NCBI GenBank assembly: GCA_964020085.1
Contig: OZ026606.1
Coordinates: forward strand, 25,267,193 to 25,331,192
Direction of reading: 5' to 3'
DNA: 64,000 nucleotides
Source of the DNA: Micromussa lordhowensis
Lineage: Eukaryota; Cnidaria; Anthozoa; Scleractinia; Lobophylliidae
Within the stretch, counting starts at the first letter, position 1; every line of letters begins with the position of its first letter. This document shows positions 22,400 through 33,730 of this stretch, piece after piece. Both the position numbers and the translations under genes were made by a program. The notes beneath the pieces are model-generated. The model ran no database searches and was not told the origin of the DNA. It worked only from the letters and a program-made list of their open reading frames with translations.

Positions 22400-22678
22400 T
22401 AGAGCGGATTTCGTTTGAGTGTCGTAAAACTAAAACCAAAGTACTCACTCTGACCAATCACAAGGGACACAGACAATGCAGTGAACCAATCAAAACTCGA
22501 GGTAATTACATGTAGCGGACGCAAAGCGCGGGAAAACGTGTGCGAGCGCGCGAGTCATGATTGGTTTTGGTTTTACTTCTGATTGGATTAAAAAGTGGCG
22601 CGAGATTTTTAAGCCAATCATGTAGCGTAGTTGATGCAAAACTAATTACTTTTCGACCCTCAAATGAAAACCGCTCTA
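22400..22678. mobile_element. MITE, family A, copy 1 (279 bp)
   Basis: The ends are tagagcggatttcgtttgag and its diverged complement ending gaaaaccgctcta. Inside lie gtaaaactaaaaccaaagta, ccaatcacaagggacac, gtgaaccaatcaaaactcga, gacgcaaagcgcgggaaaac, and an inverted gattggttttggttttactt. The copy at 33040-33319 has the same blocks in the same order, and 31619-31764 is an internally deleted relative. The TA at each end is compatible with a TA target, as in Tc1/mariner-type MITEs, though the superfamily is not proven. Confidence 0.85.
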
Positions 22679-23102
22679 TAACCAATCAGTCAGGAGGAAA
22701 ACTTCAAAACCACTCGTACTCAGCTTGTGTACGTTTTATCACGCTTAGCACAAGTAACCGTATTTTGACTTCGAACTTTGGTTGATTACTTAAATTCATT
22801 TGAAAATATAATTTAAGCAAATTAAATTAAATCCAGCTGCAGAGGATTACCTACATGACCGGCCCTTGCGAATCTTTCAAAATGTATTTACAGGTAGATA
22901 GAATTGTAAAAAACCTTCGAGCCAAGTCAAGTGCGTAAGAAACCTGATTTGATTGGTAGCTCATGGCAGGTATCGTAGTCACGTGACAATAAAAAATGGC
23001 GCACAAATGACGCAAAACTTGAATCCAATCATAATGATTGTGGATTTTTGCCCGATGTATATAGTCTAATACCTCCCGTATTTGAAGTGTTTGCTCTGTT
23101 TG

Positions 23103-23118
23103 CCCCCCCCCCCCCCCC
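23103..23118. repeat. Homopolymer C run
   Basis: Sixteen consecutive C bases. Read length here is likely unreliable in any assembly. Confidence 0.9.
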
Positions 23119-23269
23119 AAGTTATTCATACTGACTATTGTCGGGAGGTCAGCATGGGCAATTGGAAAATAAAGAATAAAGGTGAAAACTGATGCGTTGA
23201 AAATATTTTGACTATAAAAAATTGCGATAAAATTGAAAAGTTTAAAACCATCTTGGTTAAAAGTTTAAA

Positions 23270-23312
23270 AATGCGACGACGTTTCGACGTTCGCTTAACG
23301 TCATTATCAAGT
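23270..23312 (-). ncRNA. Degenerate hammerhead-ribozyme-like motif
   Basis: The minus strand reads GAC, a degraded core (UUGAUAAU in place of CUGAUGA), a 6-bp stem GACGUU/AACGUC with loop AAGCG, then GAAAC, GUC and GUCG. The outer GAC can pair with the GUC that follows the cleavage triplet, as stem I should. Two core positions differ from consensus, so I expect this copy to be inactive. Similar motifs lie at 35340-35412, 57905-57950 and 58630-58670. Confidence 0.45.
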
Positions 23313-24390
23313 CAATAATGAGTGAAATGAGAACGAATATAAATGTTAAAGAATTCCTAGGAGACACGAATAAAAAGTGAAAATATGTAATGATAATAAT
23401 AAATTCGCACGAAAAGTCACGTAAAGAGTTTGGCGCGTCTTTACGTGACTATTTATCGCCTTTGTTGAGTTTATTTATTTTATTCACGTACTAACAAGTC
23501 AACGAGTATGTAGAAATACTTGTGGAACAAGACGTGTCGGGTAAATCTTCTGTTCACGTAAGAAAATATCGAAGCTAAGCGTTACATTGTCAGAACGTGA
23601 TCACGACTAAAAAATAAAATAAAATACCAATGTAACATTTCTCAAAATTGTCTCAAAATGCACCAGATTGCATCTCAGCGCATATTCATTTCAAAAAATT
23701 TCCGAGAGAGCATGCCCCCGGACCCCCCCAAAATGATCCCGAAGAATTAGACAGAGTAGCCTGCTACAGTCATAATCGCGGTACCCCTAATTTCATTATT
23801 TCTTGTTTTAGCGCTTCTCTTCCCTTCGTTCCCGATTGAGAACTGGGAACTGGGAGTTCGTTTTACTTTTCTCTCTCAAACACACATAGACAGAAGAATT
23901 GACACTTTTTTGTTCCGTTAAAGTTTAATCTAAATTTTTCAAGTTCGCGGTTTGTAATCCGTGTTAATCTTCTCCGTACTTAACCATCCTTGTTCCTTTA
24001 TGGTTTATCATGTTTATTGTTAACTGCTTGGTGTTTTTCTATCTTAGTAAACTACTATTTTAAGGTTTCCTTCAATTTAAAGGTAATTTTGCACGCTGCA
24101 ACTGAACTCCTTTGAACACGTTGTCTTACTGTTCCACTCACCTCAGCGTTAACATTAAGTCCTCGAGTGTGTTCTCTGTCATCCCTGTGAAGTTTACTGC
24201 AATAACCAGTCTTTAAATGAAATGTCCTGTCGTAATTTGATACCTTATCATGCTGCAAAGAAATACAAGTTGATGATGAAACGCCTAAGTGAAAGAATCG
24301 AACGTTTGGATGATATTGAGCGTCTTGCAGCAAATCATTACTGAGCCACCCTCCGTGGATGTAATATATCAAACAAGAAAGACCGTGTCT
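23313..24390. other. Intergenic; no gene seen
   Basis: AT-rich DNA with no supported gene. The word cacgtaaagagtttggcgcg at 23418 is followed by its loose complement ctttacgtgact at 23440, a small hairpin. A 152-codon minus-strand frame spanning about 24055-24513 overlaps the hairpin below and shows no family motif. Confidence 0.4.
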
Positions 24391-24477
24391 TACCACATTT
24401 CCAAACACTGAGAAGAAAGTTGAAAATACGCAACGGAGTATTTTTGACGAAACTTCGAGGTGTTTGGAAATGTGGTC
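24391..24477. repeat. Hairpin repeat (accacatttccaaacac ends)
   Basis: An inverted repeat with 17-base ends, accacatttccaaacac and its exact complement. The centre also pairs in part (acgcaacggagtat). It lies just beyond the 3' end of the LINE fragment at 24505-25385 and may be a separate insertion. Confidence 0.6.
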
Positions 24478-24504
24478 AAACACTGCCAGGTTAGAATATC
24501 TACT

Positions 24505-25385
24505 TAAATACATACATACATAAACTTTATTTTTTCTCGAATTTAAGAGTAGCTTTTAGAAGCTAATTTTTCCGAGAGAAAATTAACAAAATAACAAAAG
24601 AAATCAACACCATATACAATAACATTATAAAACACAATTCTATGCAACATTTACAATTAACGGCTAAAATGAAATAAATCTGTTTACTGACTGAATACTT
24701 AAAAATACTATATAAATTTAACATTTGAAATGTTCTATATCATGTTACATTAATTTAAGGCTAGCTAATGCTTTTTTAAAGTCATTAAGGTTTAAAGTTC
24801 GAACATTGTCCGGCAGTGAATTCCACAGTTTAACGACATGATAAGAAAAAGAGCGAAGGCCATAAGAAGTAGTGTTAGGCCAGGGAGTGTCAGAATGTAG
24901 TTACCGTGTAAATTATAGGAGGTAGTACGGAGAGTAAACATATTCTTCATGTAAATAGGATACTTAGTTAGAAATAAACTTTTGTAAAGTAAAATTAACA
25001 TATTGTGTGTACGTCTGTTATATAAAGAAACACAGTTGACTTTGTCCAATAAAGTATTATATGTAGATTCTACATCATTTAGAATGAACCTAAGACTCCT
25101 TTTATTAAGAGCTTCTAGTTTCTCGGTATTTCGCGCGCCGCAGAAATGCCACACCGATGAACAATAATGAAAGTGCGGTTGGATGAAGGCCTTATACAAT
25201 TTGACCAAAGTGGCTTTAGGGATCAGTTTTCTAAATCTTATCCTGACATTTAACTGATTATTGATCTTTTTGCATACCGAAGATACGTGTTTATCAAACT
25301 GAAGTTTGTTGTCAATGTTCATACCAAATATGTCGATGGACTCTCTCACTGGAAAGGAAAAAGTAACTATACTCCGTATCACCAA
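24505..25385 (-). mobile_element. 3' fragment of a CR1/L2-like non-LTR retrotransposon (LINE), broken
   Basis: The minus strand codes for the C-terminal part of a LINE reverse transcriptase: FDKHVSSVCKKINNQLNVR, then LVKLYKAFIQPHFHYCSSVW, LEALNKRSLRFIL, and further down YNLHGNYILTLP. After that the frame breaks. The shifted frame continues as YGLRSFSYHVVKLWNSLP and ends in DFKKAL, so one indel near 24900 disrupts it. The element finishes with a TTTATGTATGTATGTATT tail (24512-24530). A 5'-truncated, dead copy; no endonuclease domain is present in the window. Confidence 0.85.
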
Positions 25386-26335
25386 GGATCAAGGCCTGAT
25401 AATTTACTTAGTAAATTAATATTCTTCCTAATCTAGGGGGATATCAGACTTAATTCTCAGGTCACCTGCTTGTTAGTGTTAAAGTAGTTTAACACAGCGT
25501 CTGAAGTAAGATGCCTTGAAAAATTGATTTTCCAAGCTTTAGAAAGAGCTTCACTGCAATTCGAAGAAATTAGGTGCGAATCTCGAAGACGGTTTTCTCT
25601 CTAGAATTAAAAAACAGAAACAAAATAAAAATGTCAGAGAGTACATAAATATCAAGTGAAGGGTATAAAGTGAATAAAAGTGTCTTGTGTTCAAAAATTG
25701 TAACCAAGAGAAAACTGTGAAACTCTACCCGCGTCTATCAGTAAATAGTTCTGTGTGGGTATAGTTTTACAAAATTCTCCGTAAAACGGCCCAGCTTGTC
25801 ATCTCATAACAAAAACAGTCAAAAGTGATACAATAACGAATCTCAGAAAATGAACGCCAGTAGTTTGCGAGAAGGAAGAAATCATTTTAGTATAACTAGA
25901 GAACAACCAAGCTGTACCCTGATGCTCTCTCTCCACTGCTCCTTGGTTTGTTCAGGTGTGTATGTTTTCAGCCCATAGTTGGACATGACCTTTTGTCCCT
26001 CCTTTTCATCTGATTCCTCCATGACTAATGTTGATGAAGTACGCAGTGAAAAATGCAGACTACGTTTTATGCCGTTTGTGACGAAATGTTTTGGCGTTCT
26101 TGTTCAGTCGTGCGCGTGCGTTATCAGAAGCAGTTTCTTTTCTACTAAGATTTCATTGTGGATACAGAGGTATCTGATGTTAGGGTTTACCCACCGACTA
26201 CAAACCAAGTTGGGGCTTTAATTCCCTGAGAGAAATTAAAATATGTATTATGACTTTTGATAGTAAAGTTCACGTGCGAGCCAGCTGAGCTGGAGTGGAG
26301 AAGTTGGAAGGACTGGGAACTAGAATAAATTCAAC
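25386..26335. other. Intergenic and promoter region of MPHOSPH6
   Basis: No gene seen. The last 60 bases contain a purine-rich stretch (tggagtggagaagttggaag) just before the MPHOSPH6 start codon, consistent with a 5' untranslated leader. No TATA box was recognised. Confidence 0.4.
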
Positions 26336-29300
26336 ATGGCGGCCGAAGTTGCTTCACAGTCACCAAAGAAAACTTTGTCGAAAAATCTCATGGAAATGAA
26401 GGTAGCGCATTGTAATGTTCCTTAAGGCTACTCCTAAGTGCTTGTATTCAATATGACTCATCTCTTGTTTAGTTCATGAAGAGGAAAGCAGAATCAGACC
26501 ATCGTCGCCAACTTGAGGAAAAACGACAACGTGCTATCGAGGAGTCGCATTGGGTACTCGACGAGAAAGAAAAAGATGATCGGTCAGGTTTAATAAAATG
26601 TAGTAGTTTTTATAATCTTATGTAGAAGCTTTTCTAAAACGACTTGGACTGCAATAGTGTATTGAAAGATATCGAGGGGAACCTTGGGGGGTAGGGCTGG
26701 GGAGAGGTGAGGTCGTCCTCTCAAAGGCATAGCGTAAATTTTACATGGAGTATGTAGGGGACAAAACGTTAATTGAGCACCAAAGGTGCGAGCTGCTGGG
26801 GGATTTGGGGATATGCCGTGCCCCCACCCCCCATCTACTTATTCTTCCCACACAGTACAGTGTGCATCAAGTGCATAGATATGTGTTGTTATTATTCAAC
26901 AAATTGTAACACTATCCAAATATGGTCATGATGCTCTCGATATCTGTCATCTGTAGGTAACAGATATCCGGCGGTATACGTAGCTTCGTACGTGGGAAGA
27001 GAAAGTGAAGTGAGAAAATGTTGACAGAGAGATTTACAAGGATTTAGGCTGTTTTGTTATCAATTTGTTGAATAATAAAACAATTATCCTTCTTAATCTC
27101 CGGAATATTGTCTGATTTTAGCTAAGCTAAGTATCAGACGATATTCCGCGCGATTTCGCAGGATAATTGTTAAAAATACCATAATGCTTTGATTTAGCAC
27201 CCTTGGTGCTTATTTACTTTTGGTACCTCAAGGGAGGTACTTGTTCAAGACAGGGTGCTTATTTCTTTTTTGAGAAACAACTGAATGTTAAAACAAAACT
27301 TTAATACGGTATTTATTACAAAAGAACAAATTAACAGAAACTGTTATAGTAACAAATATATGGTGACTGTTTAGTTAACATGAGGGAATTTTAATCTATT
27401 TCAACGCCAATAGCTTTGACATTGTAACTTACGGTACATCATTCCGTAAATAAAAGCCTTTCTGGTGGGACATCTTCGACTTCCAATTCGGTGATCTCAT
27501 AAAGAATCCTTGTCATGTGACAATATAACATTAGAATAGGGGCGCTTATTAGAATGGGGGTGCTTATGAGAATGGCGTGCTTATTGGAACAGATGTGCTT
27601 ATTAATAAAAACACATTCAAAACGTTACTTAAAGTAACTTATTAGAAGACGGTGCTAAATCAAATCATTACATTACTTCATTTAAGTTTTGGTGATTTTA
27701 TGAATCAACTTGATATCTTGTTATGTTGCTAATCAAGATTACTGAATTTTTTTCAGAAGTTGCATTGAGTTTGAAGCCAGTTATGTCAAATGTGAGGAAC
27801 TTTATCCGAGTGGTAGGATGTCTTTCAAGAACTTTAATCCAACAGTTGAAGTGAGTCAACGTGTTTGAAGCTGAATAGATTAGTGTATGTTTGTGTGTGT
27901 AATCCAATAGTAAACCATCATTGATAATGAATTGCTTATCCTCCTGGGGACACTGTGAGAGATAAATTTAATACTTAAGTAACATGATTTAATTAGGGCC
28001 CAGGGCATTTGGCAATGATTAATGGATGGCACTTATTGAAAAGTGTCCCTGAAGCTGAAAGTTAAGTCACATTTGCCTTAATCAATGTCACAAGTCTTTT
28101 GCAACCAGGAGAAGACTAGTGCAAGTGGTGTGCTAAAATGGCAGCTAATTTGACATGCTAACATGTTTAGTTAAAAAAAAAAAATTTTTCGGAGAACTTA
28201 CCTTTTTAAACTATAGACTTTTCAATGAGAAAATAATAAAAACAATTATCGTATAGGCACCTTAACTGAAATTCCGGCTAAGGAGCCATGAACCAATGGA
28301 TAATTTGCTATAAATTTGGTCAACAGAAGATGTTCAAAGAAATGCTAGCTGAGGACAATTTGGCAAGATCAGAGGCCAGGGAAAGGGAAGAAACTGTTTC
28401 TGACGAGGAGATGGCAAAAAGGTAAATCATTATTGATTTGGGATATAGTGCCTGGCAAAAAGTAGGGTTAGCATTACTTTAAGGAACAAGTTTTCTTAAC
28501 TAGCTATAACTGTTAACACCACTCTTTTGCGGAGAATACTTGTAGTAAAAAAAGGTTTAAGGAAAACAAAAACATGGAATGATCCCCTAGGGACAAATTA
28601 GATGCAGTTTAACTGTATATATCAGTCCAAACATTGTGATTTAACAATTCTGTAGAGAACACAAGATACAAAAAAATACAACAATATGACTTGTACATAG
28701 GACTTGGCATTAATTGCCTGCCTGCCATATTACATTAGACTCGGTGTGATGGTCTTGGTAAAAGGTTGTTGCTGTTACATACTTAAAAAAACATACATAC
28801 TTTATTAACGTGGCTAACACTTAGCTATAAAGCTAGTTTACAGGTCAGTCACAGAAAGAAAAAGAAGAAAAAAACTATATAAAAGAAAATGTTTAAACAG
28901 ATATAGTATATGGAAAAATTGTAGAATTTTGAAAACTATTAATACTTATATACTAAGAAAACTACCGGTAAGATAAAAATTGCAAATAGAGGTCTATAAA
29001 CTTACGACTCTATAAAAGTTTTTATAGTTGCTGTTGACTAACATTTGATGATCCCTGATTGATAACCCAACACCCTGCAATGGTTATCTTCAGAGTCAAA
29101 TGAGAACATAGTAGCTACATGTTTTATCTGCTAAAGGTTTCTAGCTATGTGTTTGTTCATATTAATCTCAAGAGATTATCACATCCTCATCTGACTGATT
29201 CTCATCCCTATCTGACAATGATTTTTCAAATTTTGCTCAACATCTTTGGTTTTCAAGGCTGCTCTGGTATGGCTTGGTCGAAACAATATTAACAATGTTT

Positions 29301-29459
29301 TTGTTTTATAGATATGAGAGCTTTGTGGGAACAGTAGCCAAGAAATTTTCAACTAAAAGAAAAAGATCATCCAGTGGTGCTAGTTTTGAATCAGACAGTC
29401 CTTCTACAAACCAACCCTCAAAGAAAGCAAAACGAGAATTCATGAAACCAAGGGACTGA
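26336..29459 (+). CDS. MPHOSPH6: M-phase phosphoprotein 6 (MPHOSPH6), exosome-associated
   Basis: Five exons, 26336-26401, 26473-26582, 27757-27850, 28327-28421 and 29312-29459, join in frame to 170 residues (human protein 160). The start MAAEVASQSPKKTLSKNLMEMKF matches the family N-terminus in position and character (SKNLxxMKFM). Other conserved blocks are GRMSFKNFNPTVE, a short acidic run, SDEEMAKRYESFVGTVAKKF, and a basic end KKAKREFMKPRD. The protein binds the nuclear RNA exosome with MTR4/RRP6 and is needed for 5.8S rRNA 3'-end processing; the basic tail is likely nuclear localisation or RNA contact. Intron 2 contains the elements at 26885-27666; intron 4 (28422-29311) holds a LINE tail remnant. 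All introns are GT-AG. Confidence 0.93.
26885..27080. mobile_element. Short element with inverted ends in MPHOSPH6 intron 2
   Basis: The ends are ttgttattattcaacaaattg and a near-exact complement (caatttgttgaataataaaacaa), about 195 bases apart. The middle holds gacgtacgaagctac-like palindromic pieces and no open frame of note. Directly after it, 27077-27169 is a second hairpin (aacaattatcc ... ggataattgtt with ttagctaagctaa in the loop). Confidence 0.6.
27188..27666. mobile_element. Small element with GTGCTTATT repeats in MPHOSPH6 intron 2
   Basis: The ends are tgatttagcaccc and the complement gtgctaaatca. Between them the word GTGCTTATT or a close variant (tgcttatt, gtgcttat) recurs at least six times, chiefly near 27205, 27263 and 27541-27602. 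Repeated short words near inverted ends are typical of transposase binding sites of non-autonomous DNA elements. No coding frame. Confidence 0.55.
28775..29000 (-). mobile_element. LINE 3' tail remnant in MPHOSPH6 intron 4
   Basis: The sequence aaacatacatactttattaa matches the reverse of a TGTA-type tail preceded by a polyadenylation-like box, as at 24512-24530. It is followed on the same strand by AT-rich sequence with no surviving reverse transcriptase frame. Confidence 0.5.
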
Positions 29460-29939
29460 TAAATATGGGAGGGATCTTGTAAATCAAATATTTTTGACAT
29501 AATATTTAACTTTTTTGATCATTTTTTAAGGTGAACCAATATTCAGGCACACTGAAACATCATCTGTTTCTTTGTCATTTAATTCTGGAGTTTTAATAAT
29601 ATTATAATTCAAAATTATTGTTTTAAAATGTACAGTTACTGCAGAATTTCCTTTTAACTGGCTATCATTGTCAATGGCATCAATGCATGTAGAGAAAGTA
29701 ACTATGTAGGCGCTATTAATAGCATTGGAGGCCTGTGATATTAGCTAATTATTAATTGTTCCATTTCCAAGGCAAATTTTTCAAATGAAAACATGACACG
29801 ACTCAGTAATATAAATAATGTAACATAGTGGAAATGCAGTTGAGTTTGCCTCAACCCAAGCTGCAAATAGTGGTTTACACGTCATGCATGAGAGGGCTTG
29901 CTAAAAACCATAGGAACATAGCTGAGTTGATATCGGGCA

Positions 29940-30126
29940 GAAGCAATTGTACATTTTGATAATCGAAATAGACAAGTGATTTTTCTTTCTTTCTCTCATA
30001 AGGTTTTCTGAAATAAATAGAAACAAAATTTCCATGTTTCTATTGAGTTATAGAAGCACTCCTGGGAGAACTGGAAAAAGTTGTGAAAACCACCACCATT
30101 GTTTTCTTGTTCTCCCAAACCTCCAG
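29940..30126. mobile_element. Diverged copy of the foldback family found at 46290-46920
   Basis: It shares with 46333-46562 the order tacattttgat(a/g)atcga, a T-rich tttttctttctttct segment, an aagaaatagaaa-like word, atgtttctattgagttata, gggagaact(g/t)gaaaaag and ttgttctccc. The hairpin centre has decayed to accaccaccattg. Confidence 0.6.
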
Positions 30127-30877
30127 TTTTGTTGACAGGAACACAGACACTGTTTCTCTTTGCAAATGTTATATTTTACAGAAATTCATTGTACTGAGTC
30201 AGCCAATTCAACATACCTGAAAAGAAAAACCCATTGAAGCCAAAATTTCCCCTCGGATTCATGCAAAGTAGCAAAATTTGGTGTACTTTATACCCATGAA
30301 AGGCCCAATTTTGTTGTGTAAATACCATAGAATCAATTTAAAATCCCCCTGTATACTGTATCCCCAAAAACCAAGGCCGACCCTGATTGTAGCTAGCCTG
30401 TACATTTTATCTAGAGTCAACAAACGCCCCTCCAAGTGTAGTCAAGAAAAGCAAAGAATGAGAAACAAAGTCTCTTTTAAACTTAAACTTTTCTGTTCCC
30501 GACCTTAGTCATTTGAAGAGATCTCATTGAATATTAAATATCACAGCAAGTCACTGATTTTCAAGACTTGTCCAAATCACTCACAAACACAAACACAGGG
30601 AACAATCAATGTTTATAAGAATTAAATATATACTGTTATTTATAAACAAAGAAAGATAGAAGTGGTTTCACACAATCGTAGGAGTGCTCGAAAGAAATAC
30701 ATGTAGAGCATTCTACAAATTAAGGTAGAAACTACATTAGTTTATTTGTACTGGTGTTTAGACACTTGTTATGGAGTTGAGTGACCTTTGGTGTATATTG
30801 TAGATAATTAACTTTGTTTATAGCCAGCCAGAAGTCAATCACAACTCAACACTGCTTAAAAAAGTAGTAAGGAGTTT

Positions 30878-31063
30878 AAGAAACCAGGACGCGACACCTA
30901 GGAAGTCAATTAAAAAAGGATTTTATATTTTCTCTATGAATCTTGCGATACTCTGAAGAAATCCACTGTGAAGAAACCAGGACGCGACACCTAGGAAGTC
31001 AATTAAAAAAGGATTTTATATTTTCTCTATGAATCTTGCGATACTCTGAAGAAATCCACCGTG
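30878..31063. repeat. Two-copy tandem repeat, 93-bp unit
   Basis: Two adjacent units starting aagaaaccaggacgcgac and ending gaagaaatccac(t/c)gtg. They differ at one visible position (ccactgtg against ccaccgtg), so the duplication is recent or kept homogeneous. It codes for nothing evident. Confidence 0.85.
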
Positions 31064-31377
31064 TTTAAATAAAAGATGCTGTTGTTGTTGATGTAATTTC
31101 CTTTGTTTCTTAGTGATCCTTAGTCTCAAAACTATCACGAAACTGAATCTGGGACAGGGCGAAACATTTGAAGTAAAATAAAAAAATTAGCCATCGTGGT
31201 TCATGTTCTCTGGACAACACAGAATTTGGTCATTTCACATTGTTGTTTTGCAGGGGACGGCAAAGAAATGTACCAAGAATTATAACTCACGTGCACAGCC
31301 ATTGTTCTGCTCATTAAGTCTTTTGTTTAGCAACGTTCCCGTTGCCGTTGCCATCATGGTTTTCTTATGAATGATCT

Positions 31378-31590
31378 CAGGGAACCCAAACACTCTACAG
31401 CAGTAAAAATAAATGTACTGTTATTTACCTGGGTGTCCCTGCGTCTTTGTGAGTCGTTTAGAAGGGATTTGATATTCGGAAATGTAAACCGCCTTAGCTT
31501 CATTCAAATCCCTTCTAAATGACTAAAAGGGCACAGGAACACAAGTAAATAACAGTACATTTATTTCCACTGCTGATAGAGCATTCCCTG
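31378..31590. mobile_element. Foldback MITE, 213 bp
   Basis: It starts cagggaac and ends attccctg. The arms of about 75 bases contain agcagtaaaaataaatgtac and the complement gtacatttatttccactgct, and tttagaagggatttga against caaatcccttctaaa. The centre (ccgccttagcttc) is short. No frame. Confidence 0.75.
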
Positions 31591-31618
31591 TGCAATGATG
31601 ATGAACTTTTAACCATGT

Positions 31619-31764
31619 TAGAGCAATTTTCAGTTGAGTTTTGTAAAACCAAAACCAAACCAATTACTTACCAACTAGGCTACTCAGCCAATCTCAAATC
31701 TTAGTAAAACCAAAACCAAAATAATTACCTGATTACTTTTGACACTCAATTGAAAACCACTCTA
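31619..31764. mobile_element. MITE, family A, short copy (146 bp)
   Basis: It starts tagagcaattttcagttgag and ends gaaaaccactcta, the diverged ends of family A (22400-22678, 33040-33319). It keeps gtaaaaccaaaaccaa twice but has lost the middle block, so it is an internally deleted derivative. Confidence 0.75.
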
Positions 31765-33039
31765 TCATTATTTCAAATTACACTTAGTCCTAAAATATGT
31801 CACAAAGAAGACACAATAAAAAAAGAATAGGTGACAGAAGCAGTAAAAATGTGCTGCTTTTGTTTATTACTGAAAATTGAACATTGTACTTGTCTGTTAA
31901 AATAAATGTTGAAAAATTTCACAATATGACACTAAGTACCGGTACTGGAAATTAAATTACCTGGAGCAAGAGGATAACTGCATATGCAAGAATAACTTAG
32001 AATTGAGTAATATTTTTATATATTTACCCTGTATTATTTTATTCACCAACACACAGTCCCAAAAATGTGTCTAGAATTTCTAGCATTAAATATGTGCTCA
32101 TGACTATAAGGGACATATCCTTATTTTAGAGCATCTTTATTTAATTATGAATTCTATCTTCATGGAAATAAAAACAGAACCTAATTTAATAGCACTATAT
32201 TACAAATTCTAACAAAAACTAATGGCAAACACCAAAACCTATTAACATTAAATATGGTGCAAAGAAAGCAAAAGCAGTGTTGTAAAGGAATCTAGCCAAG
32301 CTGGAAAATCCCTGAAAAGTTCTTGAAAATATACAAAGAATGATGTTTTAAAAATTGCTTAATACATGGATTTCCTAGAGTACAGGCAGACCCTCTTTTC
32401 TCTTGGTTTGTTACATGAGAAGTAATGAAAAATAGATAGGGAGTGATTAAGAGCAATGTTGAAGCTTTCAACCACTGTAATCAATTTAATTACCTTATTT
32501 TGTTTGAATCTTCTTTTTACTATTTGTTTGACAAGCTGTGGTCTTAATTCTGTGCATAGTTAATAGAGGGGAATGGTTATGAAACTCGTCAATGATCTTT
32601 GTTGTATGTTTTTGTTCTCTTTTTTTGGCCTTGACCCTGCATAAATCACAATAGTTGTTTACTCCGTACTGAGGAACTAACCAATAGAAACGTGTTGGTT
32701 ACATAATTCATGCACAGTGTCTGAGTACAAAACAAAAGATTGTGCAGGGTCATGGACCTTCCAACATAAATCTTGGCATTTTTTTTTTTGCTCTTTTGAT
32801 GTTTACTAGGCTTCCTAACCAGTCCCCTCTATTGACTATGTTCTGTGGTAAAGGTAAATTCTGTGTACACCTAATAATTTAGTCCTTTTTCCATCAAAAA
32901 ATAACTTTTGCACTAATTTGGTTATAATATATTTCTTGATAGTAAGATATGTTGCATTGAGTGTAATAATAATATATTTATACAAGTATGGGATGGACTG
33001 TTATAATAATAATATCAAGACCTGTTCCCTGATTAAGTA
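31765..33039. other. Intergenic; no gene seen
   Basis: Very AT-rich, with one MITE-like element at 32555-32840 annotated separately. No coding frame over 60 codons with any motif. Confidence 0.4.
32555..32840. mobile_element. MITE-like element with inverted ends
   Basis: It begins catagttaatagagggga and ends tcccctctattgactatg, with inner tggtta/taacca also paired. A second inverted pair lies inside (ttgaccctgca against tgcagggtca). A 286-bp non-coding element. Confidence 0.65.
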
Positions 33040-33319
33040 TAGAGCGGTTTTTAATTGACTGTCGTAAAACCAAAACCAAAGTAATCGCTCTAGCCAATCA
33101 CAAAGGACATAAACAAGACAGTGAACCAATCAAAACTCGAAGTAATTACATGTAGCTGACGCAAAGCGCGGGAAAACGCGTGCGCGTGAGTCAAGATTGG
33201 TTTTGGTTTTACTTCTGATAATTTGGATGAAAAAAATGGCGCGAGTTTTTTAAACCAATCGGGTGGCGTAGTAAATGCAAAACCAATTACTATTCGACAC
33301 TCAAATGAAAACTGCTCTA
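33040..33319. mobile_element. MITE, family A, copy 2 (280 bp)
   Basis: Starts tagagcggtttttaattgac and ends gaaaactgctcta. Internal blocks match copy 1 at 22400-22678: gtaaaaccaaaaccaaagta, gccaatcacaaaggacat, gtgaaccaatcaaaactcga, gacgcaaagcgcgggaaaac and gattggttttggttttactt. By eye roughly four in five positions agree along the length. Confidence 0.85.
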
Positions 33320-33467
33320 TCCTTTAAGCAAATTGAACTGCTATTACAACACTGGCAGTGAAATTAAGATTTAGATTTACAGGATTTGTAAATAATATTG
33401 AACATGCTTAATTAATCAGATCAGATAGTCCTAATCAGATTTTTGTTAAATATGGAATAAAATAACA

Positions 33468-33577
33468 ATTATTCCATGAGCCCGAGTTGGATATGAAGTG
33501 ATAAAATAACCAACGCGCGTGTAGCGCGAGTTGGTTATAATCACTTCATATCCAACAAGGGTGAATGGAATAATGGT
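33468..33577. repeat. Foldback element 1 of an adjacent pair
   Basis: Arms attattccatgagcccg... and ...gtgaatggaataat, with inner gttggatatgaagtga and its complement tcacttcatatccaac. The centre is cgcgcgtgtagcgcg, itself part-palindromic. No real gene; the open frame over it is a by-product. Confidence 0.75.
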
Positions 33578-33584
33578 TTTAGTA

Positions 33585-33587
<3 letters not shown>

Positions 33588-33630
<43 letters not shown>

Positions 33631-33662
33631 AGCGAGTAATTTCAAAATCGGTCGAGCGCGAA

Positions 33663-33722
<60 letters not shown>
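33588..33722. repeat. Foldback element 2 of an adjacent pair
   Basis: Arms agtaattggacc... and ...ggtccaattact, with gtacaattcagggagtaatc against gattactccctgaattgtac inside and aaatcggtcgagcgcgaagc at the centre. It is only about 11 bases from the first foldback. Confidence 0.8.

Positions 33723-33730
<8 letters not shown>

Larger units (their letters stand above)
29460..31377. other. Intergenic; repeats only
   Basis: Contains the 3' untranslated part of MPHOSPH6, the foldback relative at 29940-30126 and the 93-bp tandem duplication at 30878-31063. No gene seen; the longest open frame (76 codons near 30278) has no motif. Confidence 0.5.

Noticed and set aside
24055..24513. 152-codon minus-strand frame
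   Set aside because: Overlaps the hairpin at 24391-24477 and the LINE tail; the residues give no motif, so it is probably repeat-derived.
33531..33725. 64-codon frame across the foldback pair
   Set aside because: Open only because palindromes repeat the same codons; no protein signal.
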